Below are positions 16,437 to 23,906 of a DNA stretch of 64,000 bases, piece by piece. The stretch is from contig NZ_CP061092.1 of assembly GCF_017654485.1 (NCBI RefSeq), forward strand, positions 62,001-126,000, written 5' to 3'. The stretch comes from Roseomonas marmotae (GTDB taxonomy: Bacteria > Pseudomonadota > Alphaproteobacteria > Acetobacterales > Acetobacteraceae). The notes under the pieces were generated by a model. That model searched no databases and had not been told where the DNA came from. It saw nothing but the letters and a program-made list of their open reading frames with translations. Position 1 is the stretch's first letter. Every line of letters starts with the position of its first letter. Position numbers and translations under genes: made by a program.

Positions 16437-17006
16437 TTGGCCGAGATCGTAACGACCGAGGTGACGCATAGCCGCTGGTCGAGGCTGATGGTCGCGACGA
16501 TCCGCCTGCCGGACGGACAGGTGACGAAGCGCGACATCGAGGATCACGGCGAGGCGGCGGTGGTGCTGCCCTATGATCCGGAACGGCGGATGGCCATGCT
16601 GATCCGCCAGTTCCGCACGCCCCCTTTCTATGCCGCCGGCGACGGCATGATGCTGGAGCCCCCCGCCGGAAGGCTGGACGAGGCGGACCCGGAAGCCTGT
16701 GCCCGGCGCGAGGCGATGGAGGAGATCGGGCTGCGGCTGACGCGGCTGGAGCCGGTTGCCCGTGTCTGGACCATGCCGGCTCTCTCGACCGAGCGCGCCT
16801 GGATGTATCTCGCGCCCTATGCCCAAGGCGACCGCGTGGCGAGCGGCGGCGGGCTGGCGGAGGAGCACGAGGAGATCGAGGTGCTGGAGATGCCGCTGGC
16901 TGAACTGGCGGCCATGGCCGATGCCGGGACACTGACGGAGCTGAAGCTGCTTCTGCTGGTGCAGACGCTGCGCCTGCGCCATCCCGGGCTTTTCACGCCC
17001 GCCTGA
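16437..17006 (+). CDS. Nudix hydrolase (ADP-ribose/GDP-sugar pyrophosphatase type)
   Basis: The 189-residue protein starts at a TTG (16437) with GAGGGAGGA upstream. It contains MLIRQFRTPPFYAAGDGMMLEPPAGRLDEAD and RREAMEEIGL, the Nudix box with flanking residues typical of the ADP-ribose pyrophosphatase/NudK group. The box is about one residue shorter than the standard spacing between the first Gly and the RE pair. Such enzymes cleave nucleoside diphosphate sugars, so it may control the pool of donor sugars made by the operon. It is the last gene on this arm. Confidence 0.85.
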   Translation: MAEIVTTEVTHSRWSRLMVATIRLPDGQVTKRDIEDHGEAAVVLPYDPERRMAMLIRQFRTPPFYAAGDGMMLEPPAGRLDEADPEACARREAMEEIGLRLTRLEPVARVWTMPALSTERAWMYLAPYAQGDRVASGGGLAEEHEEIEVLEMPLAELAAMADAGTLTELKLLLLVQTLRLRHPGLFTPA

Positions 17007-17419
17007 CGCCCCGCTCACCCTGCCTCTTCCGGGAAGACTTCCTGCGGGCCTCCCCATACTCTCCTCCTCAGGAGGCAGGGGAACGCGCCCTTCGCCGATC
17101 CTGAGGCTCCGCGCATCCTTGTGCGGGCTCCGCTCCTCGTGAGCGCGCCCTGAAGGCGCTGCCGGGCGGGCCGGGATATCGCTATGGCCCCCGGCGGCAC
17201 CGCTTCTCAAGTCCTTCGGAGAGCCTCTGGCGGTTGTCCGGGCACCTATGCCCCCCTTCATCCGCCTCACTTTCCCAGGGCTTCCACCGCCTTCCAGATC
17301 AAGTCTGTTCCACAAGCACAGAATTTTCAGTTCTAAAAAATAGTAAGATTAGCTGCCTAAATATCGAAAAACTTTACTTTCTCGTGGCGGCAGAACCATA
17401 AGTCGTTGATTTTTATATG
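17007..17419. other. intergenic region before the PEP-CTERM gene
   Basis: After the Nudix gene comes about 300 bp of ordinary GC-rich DNA, then an abrupt AT-rich stretch from about 17305 to 17420 that precedes the sigma54-like promoter. The AT-rich segment would be the natural place for an enhancer-binding activator or bending protein. No gene was recognised. Confidence 0.4.
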
Positions 17420-17434
17420 TGGCACGGAATATGC
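17420..17434 (+). promoter_or_regulatory. sigma54-type -24/-12 promoter
   Basis: TGGCACGGAATATGC matches the RpoN consensus TGGCACG-N4-TTGC at every position but one, with the essential GG and GC exactly 10 bp apart. A start site about 12 bases downstream would leave a 5' leader of roughly 30 bases before the ATG at 17477. PEP-CTERM genes in other proteobacteria are known to be under RpoN with PrsK/PrsR-type regulators, which makes the match more credible. Confidence 0.72.
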
Positions 17435-17476
17435 CTGTGACACCACGCCTCCTGTGTTTATGAGGGTGTTATACTT

Positions 17477-18076
17477 ATGAACTGGAAAGTGGGACTTCTT
17501 TTCGGTGGTATCATGGCAGCCGTTGCGGGTTTCGCGCCCAATGCGGAAGCGGCTCTGGCGCCCTGCCCGGATTCCTGGGTGGCGGACGAAACAACCCCTC
17601 TGGTGCATAATAACTGGCAGAGCGCGGCAAGCGCTTGCCAGTACCTGACTAATCCAGACCAGCATAATGCCGCCAGCATCGACAACATCAATGCCGCTGG
17701 TTTCTTCGGGTTCAGTGACTGGGAAAGCAACGGCCAGACCCAGATGGGCAACTATTCAGGGCTGACCGGCACGTGGTCGATCGCCGACGCGAACTTCGAT
17801 CTTTACGACTACATCATTGTCTTCAAGGACGGCAAGAATACCAATCTGGTCGCCTTCCTCTTCAATGAGGAATTCAGCTCGGGCCACTGGAACACCCCGT
17901 TCCTCAACCCGCCCTTCAACCTGCCTGGTCAGTCCCAGGCGCATAGCGTGAGCCATGCGACCATCGCACGGCGGCCGAGCCTGCCTGTGCCCGAGCCCGC
18001 CAGCTTGGCGGTGTTCAGCGTCGGGCTTGTCGGGCTGGCAGTGGCGCGCCGGCGCAAGGCGATCTCCAAGGCCTAA
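17477..18076 (+). CDS. PEP-CTERM sorting-domain exoprotein
   Basis: The 199-residue protein has an N-terminal signal peptide (MNWKVGLLFGGIMAAVAGFAPNAEA). It ends with the classic exosortase signal: VPEPAS, a hydrophobic helix (LAVFSVGLVGLAVA) and a basic tail (RRRKAISKA). After export it should be cleaved and anchored or released by an exosortase (EpsH/XrtA type), not encoded in this window. The mature region has four cysteines' worth of spacing only near the N-terminus (two visible) and no domain I recognise. It is monocistronic, between a sigma54-like promoter and a strong hairpin. Confidence 0.9.
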   Translation: MNWKVGLLFGGIMAAVAGFAPNAEAALAPCPDSWVADETTPLVHNNWQSAASACQYLTNPDQHNAASIDNINAAGFFGFSDWESNGQTQMGNYSGLTGTWSIADANFDLYDYIIVFKDGKNTNLVAFLFNEEFSSGHWNTPFLNPPFNLPGQSQAHSVSHATIARRPSLPVPEPASLAVFSVGLVGLAVARRRKAISKA

Positions 18077-18085
18077 CCGCATGGA

Positions 18086-18145
18086 TTGCCGGAAGGAGTG
18101 AAGGAGGCGACCTGCCCCGGACATCCGGGGCAGGCCTTCCGGCAA
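18086..18145. terminator. two-part hairpin between convergent genes
   Basis: The inner stem is CCTGCCCCGG / CCGGGGCAGG (18111-18120 and 18125-18134) with an ACAT loop. The outer stem is TTGCCGGAAGG / CCTTCCGGCAA (18086-18096 and 18135-18145), perfect over 11 bp. The stems abut on the 3' side and are separated by 14 bases on the 5' side. It lies between the ends of the PEP-CTERM gene and the convergent doc gene and probably terminates both, although no T-run is present. Confidence 0.7.
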
Positions 18146-18181
18146 CGCCGTGGCGCCCGCCGCTTCCGTGGCGGGCGCTGG

Positions 18182-18586
18182 CTATGAAACCCCGGCAGTC
18201 CGCCGGTGCTGCCGGAGCCAGTGGGAGAATGCGGCTTCATCGATGACGCCATTCACCAGATCCAGCATCCGCTGCACGACATCCGCCGCCGTGACATCCA
18301 GTTCGATGCCATTGACCTTCAGGAACAGCACGCAGCAGGACCAGCCCGTGCGCTTGTTGGCATCGTTGAAGGCGTGGTTGCTGGCGATCCCGAAGGCATA
18401 GGCGGCAGCGAGATCGAAGAGATCGATCTCCCCCGCCCCCGCATAGGCCAGCTTGTTCACGGGCCGTCCCAGCGCGCTCTCCAGCAGGCCCGGGTCCTTC
18501 AGCCCCTGGGCGCCGCCATATTCCCGGAGTGCCTGGTCATGCAGGAAGGCAACCGCATCGGCCTCCAGAAACTCCGGCTCAGTCAC
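18182..18586 (-). CDS. doc: Doc/Fic-type toxin (death-on-curing family)
   Basis: The 134-residue protein carries the Doc/Fic catalytic motif HAFNDANKRTG (HxFx[ND]xNKR type) near residue 70, preceded by YAFGIASN. This matches the Doc family, which phosphorylates EF-Tu and halts translation. N-terminal LREYGGAQGLKDPGLLESALGRP is also typical. Its ATG overlaps the stop of the upstream antitoxin by four bases, the usual coupling of a type II toxin-antitoxin pair. The pair may stabilise the replicon. Confidence 0.9.
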   Translation of the reverse strand: MTEPEFLEADAVAFLHDQALREYGGAQGLKDPGLLESALGRPVNKLAYAGAGEIDLFDLAAAYAFGIASNHAFNDANKRTGWSCCVLFLKVNGIELDVTAADVVQRMLDLVNGVIDEAAFSHWLRQHRRTAGVS

Positions 18587-18810
18587 CGCTTGGCAAGTTC
18601 CTGCAGCGCATCGGCCTGCTCACGCAGCACCTCACGCGCCAGTTGCAACTGGCGCTCCAGCTTGAGGTTACGCTTCACCAGCTTCACGCCATCCGCCAGT
18701 TCGACCAGCGTCAGGTCCTGCCCGACCTCGAAGCCCATGCGGATGCGTGTCTCGGACGGGAAGGTGATCCCGACGGAATTACCTTGCTTGCGGACGGTGA
18801 CGACGCTCAT
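18583..18810 (-). CDS. AbrB/MazE-type antitoxin
   Basis: The 75-residue protein has an N-terminal swapped-hairpin AbrB domain (VVTVRKQGNSVGITFPSETRIRMGFEVGQDLTLVE) and a helical, charged C-terminal tail that would bind and neutralise the toxin. Doc partners are often Phd-type; an AbrB-type partner is a known alternative. It is encoded first, overlapping doc, and lies just downstream of a perfect palindrome that is probably its own operator. Confidence 0.88.
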   Translation of the reverse strand: MSVVTVRKQGNSVGITFPSETRIRMGFEVGQDLTLVELADGVKLVKRNLKLERQLQLAREVLREQADALQELAKR

Positions 18811-18818
18811 GACAGCCT

Positions 18819-18843
18819 CTCGTCTTACATTTCGTAAGACGAG
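18819..18843. promoter_or_regulatory. palindromic operator of the doc module
   Basis: CTCGTCTTAC (18819-18828) is perfectly mirrored by GTAAGACGAG (18834-18843) around ATTTC, starting 9 bases before the antitoxin start codon. Next to it on the minus strand is TATATC, a possible -10. Autorepression by the antitoxin or the toxin-antitoxin complex at such a site is the norm in these modules. Confidence 0.75.
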
Positions 18844-18879
18844 GATATAGCGCTTCTAAGTGGAGAAGGGTAGGGGCCG

Positions 18880-19779
18880 TCAGGCCGTGCCATCCTGCTC
18901 CAGCATGGCCAGGAACAGGTCCCGGGCCGCGCAGGCGGCATGGCCGTACCAGGCCATGCCCAGGCCCCATTCCGGCAGCGTGGTGCCTTCCGGAAGTTCC
19001 AGCGGGCGGAAGACCACGCCCGGCACCCGCATCCGCGCGGCCCATTCCGGCAGCATGGCGATGCCGATCCCGGCGGCGACGAGGTTGACGATGGTCTGCT
19101 TCTCCTCCGCCTCCTGCACCACGCGCGGGGAGAGGCCAAGGCTGGCGAACAGCCGCATCACCCCGTCATGGCTGTGCGGACGGGCGTGGCGCGGCGGAAG
19201 GATCAATGGCAGCCCAGCCAGTTCCGCCAGATGCAGGCGGCGGCGGCCGGCCAGCGGATGCCGGCGCGGCAGCACGGCCACGGGATGTTCCTGCAACAGC
19301 AGCCGGAAGGCCAGGCCCGGCTCGGGCGCCGCCGGGGGACGGATGAAGCCCAGGTCCAGGCGGCCACCGCGCAACTGCGGCAGGATCTCCACGGATTTCG
19401 CCTCGACCAGCCGGATCTCGATCCGGGGGTGCAGGGCCCGGAAGCGGGCCAGCAGTTCCGGCAGCAGCCCGGCGGCCGCGCTGTCGATGGCACCGATCCG
19501 CAGCGTCTCATCCGGCATCTGCGCCAGGCCGCGCACCATCCGGCTGGCGGCGGCGGCGTGTTCCAGGATGGCGCGCGCCTCGGCCGCCAGGGCCGCGCCG
19601 GCTACGGTCAAGGTGACCTGCCGCGTGGTGCGGCGCAGAAGCGCGGTACCCAGTTCCTCCTCCAGCAGCCGCACCTGCCGGCCGAGCGCCGTCGGCAGCA
19701 TGTTCAGCCGGACGGCGGCACGGCCGAAATGCAACTCATCTGCCACCGCCAGGAAGCACCTGAGCTGCTTCAGCTCCAA
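18880..19779 (-). CDS. LysR-family transcriptional regulator
   Basis: The 299-residue protein has the N-terminal winged helix of LysR regulators (MELKQLRCFLAVADELHFGRAAVRLN, then QVRLLEEELGTALLRRTTR) and a periplasmic-binding-like effector domain (LRIGAIDSAAAGLLPELL onward). It is transcribed divergently from the dehydrogenase gene at 19940, the classic LysR arrangement, so it probably controls that gene and the Bug receptor in response to a carboxylic acid substrate. Confidence 0.9.
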   Translation of the reverse strand: MELKQLRCFLAVADELHFGRAAVRLNMLPTALGRQVRLLEEELGTALLRRTTRQVTLTVAGAALAAEARAILEHAAAASRMVRGLAQMPDETLRIGAIDSAAAGLLPELLARFRALHPRIEIRLVEAKSVEILPQLRGGRLDLGFIRPPAAPEPGLAFRLLLQEHPVAVLPRRHPLAGRRRLHLAELAGLPLILPPRHARPHSHDGVMRLFASLGLSPRVVQEAEEKQTIVNLVAAGIGIAMLPEWAARMRVPGVVFRPLELPEGTTLPEWGLGMAWYGHAACAARDLFLAMLEQDGTA

Positions 19780-19848
19780 TCCATCCTCCTGCCGGCCTTC
19801 CGCCTGCAGACTATCCGACCGCCGCCGGGCCGATAGCGCCCTGGAGAG

Positions 19849-19873
19849 AATTATCTCCTATTTTTGCATAATT
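19849..19873. promoter_or_regulatory. candidate LysR binding site
   Basis: AATTAT (19849-19854) and ATAATT (19868-19873) form an inverted repeat with 13 bases between, containing a T-N11-A core. It lies between the divergent lysR-type gene and the dehydrogenase gene, in an AT-rich patch unlike the surrounding DNA. Support is positional and by pattern only. Confidence 0.5.
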
Positions 19874-19939
19874 TTTTGGATGCGGTCTCCGGCGTCACTC
19901 GGTTCTAGCCTGCCTGGTAACCACAGGAGGACGCCCAGC

Positions 19940-21013
19940 ATGCGCGAATACAGCATCGCCGCCATTCCGGCCGATGGCATCGGCCCCGAGGTCGTCGCCG
20001 CCGGCCTGCAGGCCCTTGAGGCGCTGGAGCGGCGCATGGGCAGCTTCAGGCTGAATGTCGAGCAATTCCCCTGGGGTTCCGAATACTACCGCCGGCATGG
20101 CGTGATGATGCCGGCCGACGGGCTGCAGACGCTGAAGAAGTTCGATGCCATCTATTTCGGTGCGGTCGGCGCGCCGGATGTGCCGGATCACGTCACCCTC
20201 TGGGGGCTGCGGCTGCCGATCTGCCAGGGCTTCGACCAATATGCCAATGTGCGCCCCACCAAGATCCTGCCGGGGGTGACGCCGCCGCTGCGCGACTGCG
20301 GCCCGGGAGACCTGGACTGGGTGATCGTGCGCGAGAATTCCGAGGGCGAGTATGCCGGCCATGGCGGCCGCGCGCACAGGGGCCTGCCCGAGGAAGTGGC
20401 GACCGAGGTGGCCATCTTCACCCGCGTCGGCGTCACGCGCATCATGCGCTACGCCTTCCGGCTGGCGCAGGCGCGGCCGCGCAAGCTGCTGACGGTGGTG
20501 ACGAAGTCCAATGCCCAGCGCTTCGGCATGGTGATGTGGGACGAGATCGCCGAGGAGGTCTCGCGCGAGTTCCCCGATGTCACCTGGGACAAGATGCTGG
20601 TGGATGCCATGACCATGCGGATGGTGCTGAAGCCGCAGAGCCTGGACACGATCGTCGCCACCAACCTGCATGCCGACATCCTCTCCGACCTCGCCGCCGC
20701 GCTGGCGGGCTCGCTCGGCGTGGCGCCCACCGGCAATGTGGACCCGGAGCGGCGTTTCCCCTCGATGTTCGAGCCGATCCACGGCTCGGCCTTCGACATC
20801 GCCGGCAAGGGTATCGCCAACCCCGTCGCCACCTTCTGGACCGGCGCGCAGATGCTGGAGCACCTGGGCGAGCCGGAGGCCGCCGCGCGGCTGATGCGCG
20901 CGGTGGAGCGGGTGACGGGCGCGGGCATCCTGACGCCCGATCTCGGCGGCAAGGCCACGACGAAGGAGGTCACGGAGGCGGTCTGCGACGCCATCCACAG
21001 CGCCAATATCTGA
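19940..21013 (+). CDS. ttuC: tartrate/D-malate dehydrogenase (isopropylmalate-dehydrogenase family)
   Basis: The 357-residue enzyme belongs to the beta-decarboxylating dehydrogenases: it has AAIPADGIGPEVV at the N-terminus, VRENSEGEYAGHGG (substrate-binding loop), TKSNAQRFGMVMWDE, and MFEPIHGSAFDIAGKGIANP near the C-terminus. The VRENSEGEYAG loop is typical of tartrate dehydrogenase/decarboxylase and D-malate dehydrogenase rather than isopropylmalate dehydrogenase. A strong CAGGAGG Shine-Dalgarno fixes the ATG at 19940. It would oxidise tartrate or D-malate using NAD and fits the downstream carboxylate receptor. Confidence 0.85.
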   Translation: MREYSIAAIPADGIGPEVVAAGLQALEALERRMGSFRLNVEQFPWGSEYYRRHGVMMPADGLQTLKKFDAIYFGAVGAPDVPDHVTLWGLRLPICQGFDQYANVRPTKILPGVTPPLRDCGPGDLDWVIVRENSEGEYAGHGGRAHRGLPEEVATEVAIFTRVGVTRIMRYAFRLAQARPRKLLTVVTKSNAQRFGMVMWDEIAEEVSREFPDVTWDKMLVDAMTMRMVLKPQSLDTIVATNLHADILSDLAAALAGSLGVAPTGNVDPERRFPSMFEPIHGSAFDIAGKGIANPVATFWTGAQMLEHLGEPEAAARLMRAVERVTGAGILTPDLGGKATTKEVTEAVCDAIHSANI

Positions 21014-21063
21014 GCCGGCCAGCCTGCGGACCTAACTAGAACAAAACAGGAGGAATTCCGTCC

Positions 21064-22044
21064 ATGCTGCAACGACGCACCCTGCTGGCGGCGGGCGCCA
21101 GCCTGCTCGCCACCCCCGCCCTGCGCTCCGCCCGGGCGCAGGGCTTCCCCGACCGCCCCATCACCATCACTGTGCCCTTCACGGCCGGCGGGCCCACCGA
21201 TGTCATCAGCCGGCTGGTGGCCGAGGGGATGTCGAAGGATCTGGGCCAGCCGGTGGTGGTGGAAAATGTCACCGGCGCGGGCGGCACCATCGCCGCCGCC
21301 CGTGTCGCCCAGGCGCGGCCGGACGGCCACACGCTGCTGATGCACCATATCGGCCATGCCAGCACGGCGACGCTCTACCGCAAGCTGCCCTATGACGTGC
21401 AGGAGAGCTTCGCGCCGCTGGGCCTGGTCTCGGATGCGGCGATGACCGTGGTGGCGCGACCGGACTTCCCTGCCAGGGATCTGACGGGCGTTCTGGCCGC
21501 CATCAGGGAGCAGGGCGATGTCCTGACCCTGGCGCATTCCGGCCTGGGCGGGGCCAACCAGCTCTGCGGCATGCTGCTGCAACGCGCCGCTGGACGGGCG
21601 CTGACCAGCGTGGTCTTCCGCGGCAGCGCACCCGCCATCACCGACATGATGGCGGGCCGGATCGATCTCTTCTGCGACCAGGCGACCAATACCGCCCCCT
21701 TCATCCGGGATAACCGGATCAAGGCCTATGCCGTCACCCTGCCGCAGCGGGTGGCAGGGCTGGACCTGCCGACCACTGCCGAGGCCGGGGCGCCGGACCT
21801 GCTGATGAGCACCTGGCACGGCCTGTACGCGCCGCGCGGCACACCGGCGGAGGTCCAGGAGCGGCTCTCCACGGCCATACGTGCCGCGCTGCGCGATGAG
21901 CGGCTACTCGCCCGCTTCAGGGAACTGGTCACGGCCCCGGCCAGCCAGGACCGCGCCACCCCCGCCTATCACACCCGCTACCTGGCGGAGGAGGTGGCAC
22001 GCTGGCGCCCCATCATCCAGGAAGCCGGTCAATACGCCGACTGA
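21064..22044 (+). CDS. Bug-family tripartite tricarboxylate receptor
   Basis: The 326-residue protein has a Tat-like signal peptide (QRRTLLAAGASLLATPALRSARA) and the Bug/TctC hallmarks PDRPITITVPFTAGGPTDVISR and VVENVTGAGGTIAAARVAQARPDGHTLLM. It binds carboxylates in the periplasm and hands them to a TctA/TctB permease. No tctA or tctB gene is in the window, which is common for Bug receptors. It follows the dehydrogenase by 50 bases with a GGAGG ribosome site, so the two probably form one operon for uptake and oxidation of the same acid. Confidence 0.9.
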   Translation: MLQRRTLLAAGASLLATPALRSARAQGFPDRPITITVPFTAGGPTDVISRLVAEGMSKDLGQPVVVENVTGAGGTIAAARVAQARPDGHTLLMHHIGHASTATLYRKLPYDVQESFAPLGLVSDAAMTVVARPDFPARDLTGVLAAIREQGDVLTLAHSGLGGANQLCGMLLQRAAGRALTSVVFRGSAPAITDMMAGRIDLFCDQATNTAPFIRDNRIKAYAVTLPQRVAGLDLPTTAEAGAPDLLMSTWHGLYAPRGTPAEVQERLSTAIRAALRDERLLARFRELVTAPASQDRATPAYHTRYLAEEVARWRPIIQEAGQYAD

Positions 22045-22095
22045 AGGCCGCCTTCCTGCGGAAAGGCGGGATCGCCCCGGACGGTGCCGTTCCGG

Positions 22096-22413
22096 CTATT
22101 CGGCATCGTCCTCCTCGCCTTCCTCGTCCTCCTCCTCGTCGAGCGGCACGAGGAACAGGATGGTCGCGGCATCCTCGTCCTCTTCTTCCTCTTCTTCTTC
22201 CTCGTCCTCTTCGCTCTCCTCGAACTCGGCGATTTCCTCTTCATTCGAGGGGCGCAGGTTGAGCGGGGCCTGGCCGTCCCAGAGAGGGGCGTTGTCCGTC
22301 CGGAGGCGCATGAGGTCGGCCTTGAAGCCTTCGCTCTCGAGGATGGCGCGCGCATCCTCTTCCTCGACATTCATGATGGCCGTCGGCTGGCCGCCGATTT
22401 CGAGCGTGAACAT
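22096..22413 (-). CDS. small, extremely acidic protein with Glu/Asp tract
   Basis: The 105-residue protein begins with an ordered-looking domain (MFTLEIGGQPTAIMNVEEEDARAILES) and then has a long Glu/Asp tract from about residue 58 to 80 and a second one at the C-terminal end, with a short hydrophobic LFLVPL between. I recognise no family. GAA/GAG runs could arise by repeat expansion. The ATG at 22413 has no strong ribosome site, but codon usage in the first half is coding-like. It points against both neighbours and is monocistronic. Confidence 0.6.
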   Translation of the reverse strand: MFTLEIGGQPTAIMNVEEEDARAILESEGFKADLMRLRTDNAPLWDGQAPLNLRPSNEEEIAEFEESEEDEEEEEEEEDEDAATILFLVPLDEEEDEEGEEDDAE

Positions 22414-22876
22414 GGTTCCGATACCTCAGCAGGGATGATGGCCTCTTCAACGCCGCCACGGAGGGATCGTTTGCCGTGCCCCATGTCAGGGGCGCGCCGG
22501 GAACGCCGTGGAGAGCCATCCGCCGGACCCCATACAGGCAGGAGCGGGCATCAGCCAGCGCCCGGGCGGATATGGCGTGGCATTTCATGCTCCCGGAGCA
22601 CGCTGGGGTCGTGCTCGCCGCATGCCAGGCGGGCCTGGATCCGCTCCTGCCGGGTGCCGTGCATCCGGGTGCCGAAGCCGGAATATGGCGGCCCGGCGGG
22701 TTTTCCCCAGATTACGGGGACAGGGCTGTGGATCACCGCGTGGAGAACTTGTGCCGGAGGCCGGATGAACGAGGACCGGGCGATATCACCGGGGCGAGCA
22801 GGGCTCGGGCGGGGCAGAACGGCGGGCTGGCGGCCCGGTGCCGCCCGACGCATGGTGTCTTCGGGAGGAAAAACAC
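22414..22876. other. intergenic region upstream of the SMP-30 gene
   Basis: This 463-bp stretch contains open frames in several phases, but none has a recognisable product. It should hold the promoter of the acidic protein on the minus strand and of the lactonase gene on the plus strand. No clear promoter hexamers or palindromes were seen. Confidence 0.35.
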
Positions 22877-23791
22877 ATGTCCGCTTCCGATTACGAGGTA
22901 CTGGACGAGCGTTTCGCGCGCCTGCCCAACATGACGGCCCATGTTCACCGCCTCTATGACAGGTGCCACTGGGCGGAAGGGCCGGCCTATTTCCCGGCAG
23001 GGCGCTACCTCGTCTGGTCCGATGCGCCAAACGACCGCATGCTCCGCTACGACGAGACCAGCGATGCCGTCAGCGTCTTTCGCCAGCCCGCCCACAACAG
23101 CAACGGCAATACGGTGGACCGCCAGGGCCGGCTCGTGACCTGCGAGCATGGCACACGGCGCGTGACCCGCATCGAGCATGACGGCAGCATCACCGTCATC
23201 GCCGACCGCTACCGGGGTAAGCGGCTGAACAGCCCGAATGACGTGGTGGTGAAATCCGACGGCTCGATCTGGTTCACCGATCCCACCTACGGCATCGATT
23301 CCGACTATGAGGGCAACAAGGCCGAGAGCGAGATCGGCGCCTCCTATGTCTATCGCGTTGATCCGCAGTCGGGCGGGATCACGGTGGTCTGCGATGACTT
23401 CGTGAAGCCCAACGGGCTCGCCTTCTCCCCGGATGAAAGTCTGCTCTATATCGTCGATACCGGCCGCACCCATGGGCCGGAGCATCCGGCGCATATGCGG
23501 GTCTTCCAGGTGGAAGAGGGCGGCAGGCTGAGCGGGGGCAAGGTCTTCGCCGACTGCACCGCCGGGCTGTTCGACGGCTTCCGGCTGGATGACACAGGCC
23601 GGATCTGGACCTCGGCCGGCGACGGCGTGCATGCCTATGACCCTGACGGCACGCTGATCGGCAAGGTGCGCGTGCCGGAGGTGGTGGCCAATCTCTGCTT
23701 CGGCGGGCCCAAGCGGGACCGGATGTTCATCTGCGGAACCACCTCGCTCTACTCGGTCCGGATGTTCGTCAACGGCGCCAGGACCTTCTAG
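22877..23791 (+). CDS. SMP-30/gluconolactonase family protein
   Basis: The ATG at 22877 is preceded by GGGAGG and gives 304 residues. The sequence shows the six-bladed propeller motifs of the SMP-30/gluconolactonase family: HWAEGPAYFPAGRYLVWSD, HNSNGNTVDRQGRLVTCEHG, LNSPNDVVVKSDGSIWFTDPTYG, FVKPNGLAFSPDESLLYIVDTG. The metal-binding Glu (AEGP), Asn (SPND) and Asp (YIVD) are present. It would hydrolyse a sugar lactone or similar ester in the cytoplasm, as no signal peptide is seen. Its partner pathway is not evident from the neighbours. Confidence 0.87.
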   Translation: MSASDYEVLDERFARLPNMTAHVHRLYDRCHWAEGPAYFPAGRYLVWSDAPNDRMLRYDETSDAVSVFRQPAHNSNGNTVDRQGRLVTCEHGTRRVTRIEHDGSITVIADRYRGKRLNSPNDVVVKSDGSIWFTDPTYGIDSDYEGNKAESEIGASYVYRVDPQSGGITVVCDDFVKPNGLAFSPDESLLYIVDTGRTHGPEHPAHMRVFQVEEGGRLSGGKVFADCTAGLFDGFRLDDTGRIWTSAGDGVHAYDPDGTLIGKVRVPEVVANLCFGGPKRDRMFICGTTSLYSVRMFVNGARTF

Positions 23792-23906
23792 CGGGGGCCG
23801 TGGCGCGCCCTCGCGGGATGAACTGCCGTTGCCGGGCCGGTCTTCGTCGGGAAGCCGGTCCGTCGTCCCCCTTGATCTCGTGGCGGAACGGGTCTGACAT
23901 GACAGG

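Noticed and set aside
18860..19939. Long N-terminal extension of the dehydrogenase frame
   Set aside because: It is antisense to the LysR gene; the strong ribosome site and family N-terminus fix the start at 19940.
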